Below, one piece after another: positions 1-11,360 of a DNA stretch of 64,000 bases. The translations under genes and the position numbers were made by a program. The notes under the pieces are model-generated. The model ran no database searches and was not told the DNA's origin. It saw only the letters and a program-made list of their open reading frames with translations. The DNA lies in the NCBI GenBank assembly GCA_948567375.1, contig OX419758.1:35355473-35419472 (forward strand), given 5' to 3'. Each line of letters begins with the position of its first letter. Position 1 is the first letter of the stretch. Origin of the DNA: Lunularia cruciata (taxonomy: Eukaryota > Streptophyta > Marchantiopsida > Lunulariales > Lunulariaceae).

Positions 1-456
1 GACGGCAGCTCAATTTGAATTCCACAAAATAAACAAAACCGGAGAGAACTGCAGCAATCGACGCAATTGCAAAGGCCAACATCCCGGTTTCAAATGAAGG
101 TGCACGAATGGCACAGCTATGTCGAATTCGAGATTCATTCTGTTGAGAATTTCCGGTGGCATTTCAAAACTGTTCCAATCTATGTCAAGATACCGACATT
201 GCATGATACTTACTATTGGGAAATGACAACTCCGTCTTCTAGATTTCGTGCACAAGGGGATTATCGAAGTTTCTCCCTCAGCTGTATTCTTCTTCCTACT
301 TAGTCTACAATGTAAATAATACAAATGTAGTTCACAGGAGGCAGAGCCAGACCGTTTGTTTGGACGACTCACCACCGAAAAAATGTACATGCTGCAAAGT
401 GGACCTTCATATGCCATGTCCAGTTTCCAGAGACTTTTAGAAGGACAACCAAATTA
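1..456. other. 3' flank of the ankyrin gene, no gene seen
   Basis: This stretch lies downstream of the minus-strand ankyrin gene. Open frames on both strands are short and show no domain, membrane or signal pattern. The part next to position 456 is probably the 3' untranslated region of that gene; that is inference from position only. Confidence 0.4.
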
Positions 457-2232
457 TCAGATTACATCATTATGGTTTAAGAGGCCCGAACCAAATACTA
501 ATAATAATAGTACACCTAGGACTATGGAGAGCAACAGGACGGAGAGATTAAGCGCAAGGAAAGAGGAAATGGAAAATTTGCTATCGAAGTATCGACGAAC
601 CATGACGACGTAGTCATAAATGAAGTTCTGGACTAGGATGATCAACAGAACACTTAACCCTGCCAAAGAAGTAGTAATCATGGTGGACTTGAACGGCACC
701 ATCCATTCCCCTCCTGACCATGTCGAGAGGAGGAGTGACCATCCGCTCTCGGACATAGGAACTTTAGCCAATCCGCCGGAGACGAACGCTATGGCAGCAC
801 AGGTGGTGGAAAGCGTGAGACAGAATGAGATAAGAACGATCCATGTCCGTAATCGATCTACCTCCTGTTCAATGAACGTCGTATGTCGTCTGGCTATTGG
901 CACTTGGATCGCAAGGAGCACGGTGATGATACTAAGGAAAAAAGTTATGTTGTTGGATCCTCGGAAGGTGTCAATCACTCTTACGTACCATATGAAACGG
1001 GGATCAACAGATGTAGCTGGAGAGGGAGAACTGAGAGAGGCAGAGCTGTAATTTTGAGCTGGTAGTGTCGGCATTTCAAGAATGCCGGCAAAAGTTAAAG
1101 AAGCAAGCAGAGTGCCTCCAACTAGGAGAGCATTTACTTCCGTGTGATGAACTCCCCTCTCTTGTCTCAACTCATCTACATACCTCTGCACATCTACTCG
1201 TCTCAGTAATATGCCTTTGACGTTTTCCAGCAAGTCAGACTGGTGATGTTGATTCCACGCCAGGCAAAGTGGTGTCATACGCTTCTTGTTCATCTTCATA
1301 GCCAGAATTCTAGAATGTTTGCAGAGAAGCTCCGCCACCTCTGGGTCTTGCATTCTCACACATGTGTGGAGAGGAGTGTCGGCATCAGGTCCACCTGACT
1401 CGACATTCACATTCATCCTGGGTAATTCAACGACCATCTTAATTATCTCCAAATGATTGGTCACGTCTTGGTTCCACCATGGAGGCTTCAGATTTTGGGA
1501 CGCCCTATTCATTATAGCCAAGTGTAAAGGAGTTTCTCCATCACAATCTCTAGCATTCATGTCCAGTTCGGGAAATTCTAGAATAGCTTTCACCGCTGAG
1601 AAATGCCCGTGCTCAGCTGCATAATGGAGTGCAGTTCGGTGCACATTCTTCGTCAGGTTTGTCTCCGGAGTTGGTTCCAGTTTGGAGTAACGTCGATGAA
1701 CGTATGATCTCGTCACTTTGAATGATCTCGTAAAACTCGGCAGAATTGTTCTGGAATTCAGCTCCCGATGCTTTCCCCGCGTTGGACACTGATGATCCCG
1801 CTTGTTCACGAAGCCCCTCTGCTGATCCTTATACTTATTCAGGAGCTTTATAATCTCGTGGTGACCAGCTATTGACGCCAAGTGCAACGGGGTCAATCCT
1901 GTATCAGTTTCTGCCTCCATATCCAGTAGAATGTCTTCATCTTCCACAAGCTTCTCCATAACACTTAACCTTCCAAACTGTGCAGCAAAGTGGAGGGCCG
2001 ACATACCTCCTGATTCCGGCTCGGAAAATGCAGGATGGCTTGGCCAACTAAGAAATTCATCTACTGATTCCCAAATCCGGGCATCAGGAATGGAATTTGT
2101 AGGAGTCGCGAAAGCGCTAGCAGCTCGCCTGGCAGCTTTTTCTAATTTCTCGAATGAATCAATCGGAGTTCCTGGCTTCAGTCGCCTGAGCTCCAATCCC
2201 TGAGCATTATTTCCTTTGCCTTCTCTTGACAT
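457..2232 (-). CDS. Ankyrin-repeat membrane protein with PGG-type C-terminus
   Basis: A single-exon reading frame of 591 residues. Ankyrin units are visible at about residues 77-109 (SALHFAAQFGR), 112-145 (TPLHLASIAGH), 198-230 (TALHYAAEHGH), 232-272 (TPLHLAIMNRA) and 285-312 (TPLHTCVRMQD). A basic linker (about 150-195) separates units two and three. The second half is hydrophobic: HHTEVNALLVGGTLLASLTF at 362-381 matches the opening of the plant PGG domain, and membrane segments lie near 366-386, 427-445, 463-486, 517-538 and 556-581. Plant ankyrin/PGG (ACD6-like) proteins sit in the plasma membrane or ER and act in stress or defence signalling; ligand and partners cannot be read here. The start is the first ATG of the open frame. 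A weak acceptor-like site on the minus strand near 2461 leaves room for an upstream 5' UTR exon. The frame is intact and CpG-rich, unlike the neighbouring repeats, so it is probably functional. Confidence 0.88.
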   Translation of the reverse strand: MSREGKGNNAQGLELRRLKPGTPIDSFEKLEKAARRAASAFATPTNSIPDARIWESVDEFLSWPSHPAFSEPESGGMSALHFAAQFGRLSVMEKLVEDEDILLDMEAETDTGLTPLHLASIAGHHEIIKLLNKYKDQQRGFVNKRDHQCPTRGKHRELNSRTILPSFTRSFKVTRSYVHRRYSKLEPTPETNLTKNVHRTALHYAAEHGHFSAVKAILEFPELDMNARDCDGETPLHLAIMNRASQNLKPPWWNQDVTNHLEIIKMVVELPRMNVNVESGGPDADTPLHTCVRMQDPEVAELLCKHSRILAMKMNKKRMTPLCLAWNQHHQSDLLENVKGILLRRVDVQRYVDELRQERGVHHTEVNALLVGGTLLASLTFAGILEMPTLPAQNYSSASLSSPSPATSVDPRFIWYVRVIDTFRGSNNITFFLSIITVLLAIQVPIARRHTTFIEQEVDRLRTWIVLISFCLTLSTTCAAIAFVSGGLAKVPMSESGWSLLLSTWSGGEWMVPFKSTMITTSLAGLSVLLIILVQNFIYDYVVMVRRYFDSKFSISSFLALNLSVLLLSIVLGVLLLLVFGSGLLNHNDVI

Positions 2233-2906
2233 ACTATTTCCCGCAAGAGTCTGGAGTCGACTTTTCGAAACAACTGCTCGAATCCAGAATCAAGATTCAA
2301 GTTCGCAAGAAGAAACTTAACAGACCTTCGGTTGATGGCAAATTGAATTGACCTTTCTAAACATAATATAGAAGAAAAGAGTAGAGTTTTGGAATTTTTT
2401 GAATTTTCACTTCAGCAGTAATCTGTTTGGCGATTCTGAGGTGCTCGTTCTTCAGCAATCCCTGCAAACAATTTTCTTTTATACTCACGTATGACTCTGA
2501 ATACCTCTGACTACGTGCCAGTGGACGCGTTTGGGAAGTACAGATCTGGAACCATTCAATCTGACTTGCTTGAGTCCTGTGCGAGCCACCACCTGGGACA
2601 AGTTTCTTAGACGATCCTAAAGAGCTTCTGAAGGATGATGCAGAAATGGGCACCGTTTTCAAGGAAATTGGTCCGCCGAGAAGAATCACAGTAACTCGGC
2701 ATCTGGCTCCACGTGTTACCGTGCAATTCAAGGCTGGGTCTCTCACTACAGACAGGATAAAGTTAGCACACGAGAGTGGACTATCCCAGTTTTTTTCTCC
2801 TCTGCTATTCTGCCATATTGTCCCTTGACCTTGACTATGCCTGAAAAGACCGCAGCAAAATGACCGATAGTGGAATGTTCGTGGACGATATGATGGGCAA
2901 TGGAAA
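2233..2906. other. Upstream region of the ankyrin gene
   Basis: Holds the presumed promoter and 5' UTR of the minus-strand ankyrin gene. A minus-strand open frame of about 129 codons (2357-2746) has no recognisable domain. A possible 3' splice site (TTTGCAG on the minus strand, near 2462) suggests a non-coding leader exon. No clear TATA box was found. Confidence 0.35.
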
Positions 2907-2970
2907 GGGCGACCGCGCAGAAAACACGAAGGATGGGAAAACCGTCAAATGGGGCTAAGCCCCAATAGAT
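2907..2970 (+). repeat. GCGACC dispersed repeat, copy A
   Basis: Carries the family landmarks in order: GGGCGACCGCGCAG, ACGAAGGATGGGAA, then GGGGCTAAGCCCCAATAG. The middle of the unit (the AAGCCGTACAAGG part of other copies) is absent here. The palindromic GGGGCTAAGCCCC is best kept in this copy. The same landmarks recur near 31.0, 32.0, 32.2, 33.5, 37.5 and 43.7 kb. Confidence 0.7.
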
Positions 2971-3983
2971 GGCAATGCTCCGAAGAAGAACCAGAGTCTG
3001 CAAAACACTTACCAAATGAATTGACACCAATGCTGTTAAAATACGTGAGTGCAGAAATAATAAGGGGTGTAATTCCGAAATTTTATGTGCAATCTTGTCA
3101 TTTGCTATCAGATTGTTCTGCGCTCTTATAACATAGTAATTGAATACCAACCTATCAGAATGGTGTAGATAACTTAGCAGTATAAATAATTTATTAAACA
3201 TTAAATGCTCATTATTATACCCGTAAACCTTCAGGTGTGTTCTGTGAGCGTACTCGAAGCATGTGCATCTTATGAAACAAATTTCACTAATACTGCGAGG
3301 AAATTAAATCTTAGACAGTAACTACCTGAAAGAAAATATAGAAGCAAGGTTTTGCGAGGCAAGTGCTCATGAAGTGCGCTGAACGGAATTACGGAAGCTT
3401 CACGAAAGACCTAATGCCCCTGTGAGATGATTTCTGGACCAATTTCTCCAGTCTTACACAATCGTATCTTGTGAAAGAAGTTTGGAAGTCTTCTTTCACA
3501 AGATAAGATTCCTTTCAAGTTGGGCATTCATAACCCATTTCAACAGTCTAAAATAGAAGCTCTCAACGTGAAGGTTATTGTTGAGTTTAACATATTAACC
3601 TTAATACTGTAATATATCTCTCTACGTTTTGGGTCCCATTGCGTAGTGTTTTCTGGAAGCTCATGCCCTTCAGCAAATTTAACCTTTTCGAGTAGGTTGT
3701 CTTTGGAAAATAGCTTTCGAACTTGACTTGACTTGTACTTGACTTCTGCATTCTTTTACATTTAGTTCGTTATCTTTCCTCTTGAAGGTGGAGTTCGTCT
3801 AGTGACTGCCACAAGCGTAAAGCCTGGATGAGCCCAAACCCTGGATGATATGGATTGTTTCACGTTTATAGCAAAGTGAAGCAGGTGGACCAGGTGTAAA
3901 TTCGGATGCCGATAATTCACTGCTGATATAAAAAGTCAAGCTCTATGTTGGTGCTGTTGATGAAGGATCAAGCTAATACTTGT
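2971..3983. other. Intergenic, no gene seen
   Basis: No supported reading frame. It contains a perfect inverted repeat at 3465-3505 and a short run of CTTGACTTGA-like words near 3720-3745. It ends where the copia element C1 begins. Confidence 0.4.
3465..3505. repeat. Perfect 16-bp inverted repeat (hairpin)
   Basis: TATCTTGTGAAAGAAG at 3465-3480 is followed by a 9-nt spacer and by its exact reverse complement at 3490-3505. Bases outside the stem do not pair. Not attached to any gene that could be recognised. Confidence 0.85.
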
Positions 3984-4126
3984 GGCGCTTAGTGAGCGCA
4001 GGAGAGTTGATCCTTTGTCACACTTTATTCTTTACTCACCACTTCTCGTTAGTCATCACTTTAGAGTTATGTTGAGGAGTGACGCGACTTCTTGTGTATT
4101 TCTTCTATATATATATATATATATAG
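3984..4126 (+). repeat. 5' LTR of copia C1
   Basis: Shares GTCACACTTTATTCTTTACT, the following CACC..TTCTCGTTAG, and CGACTTCTTGTGTATTTC with the 3' end of the element at 8402-8520. It ends in an (AT)n run. The left edge (about 3984) is approximate because the first bases have drifted. Confidence 0.7.
4106..4125. repeat. (AT)n microsatellite in C1 5' LTR
   Basis: About ten TA units in a row, immediately before the primer site of C1. Confidence 0.85.
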
Positions 4127-4127
4127 A

Positions 4128-4141
4128 TGGTGAGAGCCTTT
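4128..4141 (+). other. Primer-binding site remnant of C1
   Basis: TGGTGAGAGCC lies just after the 5' LTR and resembles the plant copia site TGGTATCAGAGCC, complementary to the 3' end of initiator tRNA-Met. Confidence 0.5.
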
Positions 4142-7100
4142 AAGTTCAATTTGGTAGAAGGTCTCGATTACCAAGTGACTGATTTTTCAGGGTTTATACT
4201 ATGAGTACTAAACTTGATACTTATGGTGGTATAACAAGCGAGTAGGGAAATATAGAGTGTCTGCCTTCTTGAAAGGCCAAGAATTGTTTGATCTTGTCAC
4301 CGGTGTTGATACTTGTCCCTTAGATGCTCCTTCGGATTCTAAAGTCCGTGATTGGAATGGACATGTCAATCAAGCTGTGCACTACCTTTCTTTCTGTGAT
4401 TCACCATCACTGTTTGGTTACATACAAGGTGTTCATACTCAAAAGGAGGTTTGGAATGCATTAGCAGATGTTTATCAGACGTCAAGAAAGCTTCAACTGA
4501 AGCAGCAATTAATGGAGGTTAAGAAGGGCAACTTAAGCATAACTGATAATGTTCATCACATTTGTGGTCTGGTTGAGCAGCTGAATAGCATTGAAGTTAA
4601 GGTTGAGGATGATAATTTGATTCTTCATACTATTCAAGGTCTACTAGAGGAGTATAAACCTTTGACACATCTATAGCGGTTAAAGATATTTATCCTTGAT
4701 TTAACAAGCTAGTCTCAATGTTAGTCTTTGAAGAGATGCAGCTGCAAGGTGGTGGTAATGGTCTTGTTGCTCAAGATCAGGTTCTGTTTGCTGGGAGAGT
4801 TCGAGCAAGAGGTAAAGGATACAGATGTTCACATCATGGGTGGAGGTGTTGTTGATCGATATCAATCCCCACAAAGACAATATGCAACACAAGGCAAGTC
4901 CACAACAGTGACATTCTGCAAGTACTGTAAATCAAAGTCTCAGTTTGAGAAGATTTGTTTCAAGAAATAATATGATATTCAAACTCGTAAACTCCTTTAA
5001 CAGAGCTTTATTGAGAAGGATTCCCACATGGAAGATCATCTATTAATGATGACTCACCCTGCTGCATCGATGACCAAGAGTGAAGAAGAGTGATTCATCA
5101 ACTCAAGGTGCTCCAACCATATGACCTATCAGGCTAGTATTTTCAGTTCTAAAGTGCCATTGTTTAAATTATTGTTTGTGAATATGGGTGATGATACTGA
5201 ACATATTATTACTCATACAGGCACTATCCTTTTCTCGTCTCCATCTGCCAATTTTAGTGGTTTAGGAGAAGTCCTTCACGTACCTATAATCACCAAGAAC
5301 TTAGTATCTATTGGCCAAATTATTGAGAAAGGTTTTCAGGTTTTATTTAACCAAGATGGTGTGTTTGTGTACAAGTATGAGAAATCTGCAATGCCCCCAG
5401 GATGCAAACTTGGGCCTAAAATTGGGAGGATGTTTAAATTAGACATCAAGATCCACACTGTTACAAATCAGAATGCTATGTTTATTCATGGCTAGACTGA
5501 GTTTTCAGATCTTGAGATGTGGCATAAAAGAGTGGGTCACATGAACCTACAAAGATTAAAGGTGCTACCTTCCTCATATCTGGTTACAGGGCTTCCAATA
5601 TTTTCTGATCCTTTGCCTATAGGGGTGTGTGAGGCCTGTAAATTTGGTAAGCAAGCTAGACAACCTTTTAAGCATCATGGTACAAGGGATTCTAGGACGT
5701 TGGAATTGATCCACACCAAATGTATGGACTGCTTCAGAAAAGAGTATAACAAGCTCTAAATATTTTGTCTTCTTTATTGACTACATTTCAAGATCCACAT
5801 GGGTATACTTTTTGAAAGCTAAATCAGATGTCCTTTCAGTTTTCCAATACTCAAGCAGCTTGTGGAGAAACAATATCATTATAATATCTTATGTCTATGC
5901 TCAGTGGAGGAGTAGAGTTTATTTCAAACCAGTTTGATGCTTTTCTACATGAGTGAGGTATCAAGCATGAATTTATTTACAGTTATACACCTCAAAAAAT
6001 GGAGTTGCTGAGTGGAAGAACAGACATATTGCAGAAGTTGCAAGAACCATGCTCAATGAGAAGGCAATGCCCAAGTGTTATTGGGCAGAAGCAGTTAATT
6101 GTGCAGTTTACTTGATGAAATGATCTCCTATTGCAGCATTGCACAAAATGACACATTTTCAAGCTCTTACAAGTAAGAAACCTTATTAATCAAGTCTGAG
6201 GGTTTCTTGGTTGTGTTTGCTTTGTTCATGTGCATGATGAGAAGAGGAAAAAACTTGATCCTAAAGCCAAAAAATGTGTCCTTCTTGGATATGCCTCAAA
6301 TTCTAAAGGATGTAGGTGTTATAATCCTTATTTTATTATTAGTAGAGACGTATTATTTGAGGAGTTAAAATTCTGGTATCAAGCCCCTATAAGTTTCATA
6401 TCTGATTTACCACTTACAGCACCCTCTACTCCTGCGATTGGTCCAAGTAGTATCTCTATTCCACATGCTAGTACTTCAAGTGCTACTGGTGTCTCTAGTG
6501 AACACTCTCAATCTCAGCCATTTACAAATCCCTGGTCATGATAGGCTGTGGAGAAGCCTTTAGTCCAAGGTTCTCAACCTATAGGAACTTTACTCCCTAC
6601 TTTATCCATTAATGTTTCTACTCCTTTGTTGGAACAGATGGTCTGTCAACCATATAGTTCAAGAATTCCAAGTAATTTAGAGGAGGCTACAAGTAGCACA
6701 TCTCAGCTTGAGCAGCAAAGGACAAGTAAAGGATGTTTTCAAGTTGATGGTTTTTTAGCCCAACATCATATGGTAAAGGCTATACAAGAAAGAGAACCAA
6801 ATTCTCTTGAGGAAGTGATGCATCATGCAAATTGGGTGCAATCCATGGGGCTTCGAGTTGTAGCCCTACATCACCAACAAACATGGGAGTTGGTTGATTA
6901 CAGCTTGGTAAGAAGACACTTTGCTGCATGTGGAGTTTTAAAGTCAAGAGGAATTCTGATGGATCAGTGAGTAGGTACAAGGCAAGGCTTGCAGAAAAGG
7001 GTTGTTCACAACAATATGGAATTGATTTTGATGAGACTTTCAGCCTTGTTGCAAAGATACCATCAATTAGTGCTCTCTCAGCATTAGCCACTTTCAATAA

Positions 7101-8401
7101 GTGGAAGCTCTATCAAATGGACTTCAACAACTCTTTCCTCAATGGAGATTTGGAGGAGGAGGTCTACATGCTCCAACCACGTGGATATGAAGATCCAAGA
7201 TATTCAAACAAAATTTGCTTATTGAAAAGGTCTCTTCATGGACTTAAGCAAGCTTGTGTATTTCAAGTTTTCAGTTCAGATTCTTCACTGTACAAACTAC
7301 AAGTTGGTGGCAACATAGTTTTGTTGATCATCTACGTTGATGACCTGATCATCACTGGTAGTTGTATAGATCTCATTCAGCAAGTACAACATTAGTTGAA
7401 GGGAGAGTTTGACATGAAAGACTTGGGAGAGCTCAAATACTTATTGGGTATTGAGTTTATTCAAGATGGCAATAAATTTTGGTTACTCCAGTGCCAATAT
7501 TCTCTCAACATGTTGGAGAAGTTTGGTATGATGGCTTGTAAGCCTATTTCTACTCATCTCCCGACTTTTGTGAAGTTAAATGCTTAAGATTGTGAGTTGT
7601 TGGCTGATCCAAATATGTACAGACAGATCATCAGAAGTCTGGTTTATTTTACTCTTACTAGACCAGATCTAAGCTATGCTAAGTGAGTCAATTTGTGCAA
7701 ACACCAAGGAAGCCACCTCTTTATACAGTTCAAAGGATTTTACGTTATGTGAAGTTTACCATCCAATTTGGTCTTCACTATTCATCTGGTGAGTTACCTA
7801 TTGTACAAAATTTTACTGATGCAAATTGTGCAGGAAGTGCTCAAGATCAAAGATAAACATCAGGTTATATTTTCAACCTTGGAAGTTCTGCAATTAGTTT
7901 GTCATCAAAGAAGGAACCTACTGTTATGCTTATATATTCTGCTTCTATTGCTTTATCATCAACAGAAGCAAAATATAGGGGTACTACTAATGCTACATGT
8001 GAGTCTATTTGGCTTTACACCTTATATATTCAGCTTCTGTTGCTTTGTCAGCAACAGAAGCAGAATATCGTGGTACCGCTAGTGCGACATGTGAGTCTAT
8101 TTGGTTTCACACCTTATTAGAAAATATAGGATATATATTTTATGATCCTATAATCTTGTACACAGATAACATCAGCAATATTAAACTTGCTAGCAATCCA
8201 GTATTTCATTTCAGTACCAAACATATCGAGGTCCATTGTCATTTCGTTAGAGAAAAGGTATTGGCTGGAAAATTAGATCTACATTATATTCCAACAGATG
8301 AGCAAGTCGCTGATATTTTCGCCAAAACTTTACTTACAGAAAAATTTGAATATTTCAGATCTCATCTAAGAGTCAAAGATATTGACATAAGCTTGAGGAG
8401 A

Positions 8402-8576
8402 GTGTTGAACGCAGTAGAGTTAATCCTTAGTCACACTTTATTCTTTACTCACCAGTTCTCGTTAGACATCATTTTAGAGCTATGGTGAAGATGGCTCGAC
8501 TTCTTGTGTATTTCATTCTCTACCGATATATATTCGAACAGGACTTGTGTCCCGCAGACCATTCTTTGGTGAACTT
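8402..8576 (+). repeat. 3' LTR of copia C1
   Basis: Begins TGTTGAACGCAG after a purine-rich GCTTGAGGAGAG tract, and matches the 5' LTR from the GTCACACTTTATTC word onward. The right edge is set by comparison with the C2 LTR, which shares CATTCTTT.GTGAACTT at the same place. Confidence 0.65.
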
Positions 8577-9870
8577 TGGTATCTCGATACCCAGTTTTCA
8601 CTTCCGTAACAGGTGCGAGTGTTGGATGAATGTCCTCCGCTGCAGAGCAAAAGGCCATTTGTCTACGTTCCAACATTATGATATGTATTCTTCCCTGTTG
8701 TCTAATGTGTCCCTTGTAATTACAGTAAAGTACTTACATTGACAAGTTAGAGCACTCGGATAATATTGTAATTAAATGGATATCTCAAATGCGATTGAAT
8801 AAAACCTGTCGTTGACAAGAAATCACATAGAATTGATCAGATTGATTTCTTACTGGAGAAGTAGTCACTATACATACCGTGGCATGTTGTCATCTGTCAG
8901 AAAGACATCGGTCGTCCTAACACACAAGAACTTTCGAATCGATCCTTCTATCGTGAGTGCATGATCATTTAGCTAGTGTAAGAGAATAACTGTGTGATCG
9001 CTTAAACTCCACACAAGGGACAAAATGCAATCAGTGGTACTCTAAGTGAGACCAGGAACCGCCTTTTACCGTCTAACTACATTCAACTTCTCAATGACAA
9101 ACCTCTAGTCCGACAAGTTTGTCTATCGTTCTCCTCTCCTACGAAGCAAGAGAAAGATCTAACATGCTATATTGGAAAATTATGATTGTACCTTCACTTA
9201 ATTTGCGCAAATTAGTAGGTTCAACGACCAAATTAGATTACGTCTTTTAAAGAACATATGAATGATCTCAACATAACCTACAGCTTTAGTTATACCTGAA
9301 ATGTAGTAAAAGTGCATTTATAGATGATCTCCCCCGCGAACCCATGCAGCTTTATTGATTGACAGGAAATTAGTGTGAACCTGCCCGCTTGAATTCCTTT
9401 AACGCGCATACATCGAGACAGATCCAAAAGACCTTGTCAACAACCTTACAGTGACTGATTCGTTACGTGACATGACTATGACTGCAGCAAACTAACTTGG
9501 ACCATCAAATCGCAGTCAAGGTTGACCCCGGACGTCGTTTAGATTCAGGAGTTACGACGTTGCGTGAGAAATTCAACCACCTATTGAAAGAATTGGTAAA
9601 TATGTAGCAATTGCCTCCGAATTGCTATATATATATATAATTATAATTGATCTGACTGTTGAGTTGGACATGTCATATAGGAATCCGATGGCAATTCAGG
9701 TGACATGTCTCATTGGGATTTGGAGAATGCCAGACACAAACTTGGTAAAGTCTGTCTGTTGGGGCCCAAGACGTCGTGTAGATGTTGAAGATGATCTGAT
9801 TCATATATAATTGTCGATGGAACTGTGGATTACTGATAAGGTTACAAATCTTCCGCATGAACAAGTCTTT

Positions 9871-9904
9871 GACCGTTGAAGGCATGATGATGCCTTCAAC
9901 AGTC
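9871..9904. repeat. Short-loop inverted repeat
   Basis: GTTGAAGGCAT (9875-9885), a 4-nt loop, then ATGCCTTCAAC (9890-9900). One mismatch further out, GAC/GTC extends the stem to about 15 pairs. It looks like a compact hairpin; the arms are too short for a typical plant microRNA precursor. Confidence 0.75.
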
Positions 9905-11347
9905 GAAGGATGGCCACAGAAGTAAGAGCCATGCATATGCCCACAAGACCAGCATTTCCAACCACTTTACTAGAAAATGTTAGTCTCCGCCTCCCACTTC
10001 CCGCTCATAGTTGGGGTAAAGGGTGAGAGACAAGCGTCGATGGAAACCGAGCCTAGATGATTTGACTGCCGGCATTTCATGCAATATTGTTATCGTATCC
10101 AGCTGAGAACTCAAACTGACTAACTGTATAGTCCAAGAGTTTAATCTCCGGGACCAACACAAAGTGCATCTTTCAAGCCTGACGTCCTTGGGATGCAATC
10201 ATGGTAATCATCGTATCCCTAGAGTTCCCGCTCAGGCATACTTTTTAGAATGGACCAGGTTGTGTCTCCTGTCGACTTTTCGTTGAGCAAGTTCACCTTG
10301 GCTGTCATATCAGGTGCTCGTGCGTAGAATTCTGCTCTCTTACGATGAGTCGTTATTGTGTTTATCTTTATATATTGTCATCTCCAGTTATTGAACTCAT
10401 AGCCCCCAATCATATATGACGGTTTCATTGTACGGGGCTCGGGCGTGGCAACTCCGGTGACCGATGGTATGACATTCATATTGGAACTTTGTGATCCAAT
10501 GATTGTCGTCGTTCTCGGATGTCAGGCTGGAAAGATGAACACGGAGGATAGATTGTTTTTTTGATGAAGATATTAGCTGACCTCTTTCTATGGAGATAAC
10601 AGAGTTCGAGTTTCATGGTCCACGAGGGAAAGATTTCTCGTGGATAGTGCAGATTTTTTATAATTTAATGGTTTAAGGTCCCCACTTTGAGATTCGAAAA
10701 ACATCCTTCAAGTTGGATCTAATCAGATAACTGTCTCACCAACGAAATGGAACCGAGATTGCTTGTTCTAGTAAATTAACATCGCTGCATTGCACTTGAT
10801 TGGTGTTACCGTTACGGTTGTAAACTCAAAAGCTTTCAAGGGATAAGTACGAGACAGAGTTTGCAAAGGTTATTGCACAGCAGATATAGGTCGGATTCCT
10901 AGCCTGAGACAGAGATCATGGTCAATGGGAAGGATCATTTGAAGAACTTGCCATCGCGGAACTTCTTGACAGTAGGATGTGCAATATACGTCAGGTCCAT
11001 TCGCGTGACGGGGGATGGTTCATGTGCTAGTCCACGCTGCCGATACTCTTATTACCGAAAAGGAAGGTTAGTAAGTATCGATCGATGGCATTCGTATGTG
11101 CCACTGAATCGAGTTTCTGGAAATCTTCGGGAGTCCGGTCTTGTAGATACATGTAGCAATTCGGAGGCAATTGCTCGCGTCAATCGTCAACATATGTTAG
11201 CGATCGACTACAACGTACTGTCTCATAGTCTCCGGGATTGACCAATCTACGTCGGCAGCTTAAAATCTGGAGATTTGAAATCAGGATTCCAGGCTTTTCT
11301 ATGTGATCGAAACTAAACATCTGGAGGTTCAGGATGCTGGACAGAAC

Positions 11348-11360
11348 CGCGCGCGCGCGC
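11348..11360. repeat. (CG)n run
   Basis: Thirteen bases of uninterrupted alternating C and G. Such runs are uncommon in methylated plant DNA and are potential Z-DNA. Confidence 0.8.

Larger units (their letters stand above)
3984..8576 (+). mobile_element. Ty1/copia retrotransposon C1 (decayed)
   Basis: Copia-type order of parts: LTR, primer site, gag (UBN2-like, about 4257-4676), zinc-knuckle remnant (about 4910-4970), protease/GAG-pre-integrase (about 5121-5759; MWHKRVGHMNLQRL), integrase core (about 5760-6180), linker (6230-6900), reverse transcriptase (about 6900-7600; IIYVDDLIITG) and RNase H (about 7800-8390; ALSATEAEYRGT), then the 3' LTR. Integrase before reverse transcriptase is diagnostic for Ty1/copia. 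The coding region is broken about ten times or more, so this is a fossil. LTR similarity is only moderate, which fits an old insertion. It is related to C2 at 15.6-31.8 kb, whose gag and polymerase pieces resemble it. Confidence 0.9.

Noticed and set aside
10-417. Open frame of 135 codons, minus strand, downstream of the ankyrin gene
   Set aside because: No domain or compositional sign of coding; a plus-strand frame overlaps it; more likely 3' UTR and spacer.
2746-3201. Open frame of 151 codons, minus strand, hydrophobic
   Set aside because: It runs through a copy of the GCGACC dispersed repeat and has no recognisable family; chance frame.
9871-9904. microRNA precursor
   Set aside because: The stem is about 15 bp, too short for a plant miRNA duplex of 21 nt.
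10918-11241. Open frame of 107 codons, plus strand
   Set aside because: No homology or pattern I can name and no supporting splice or promoter signal.
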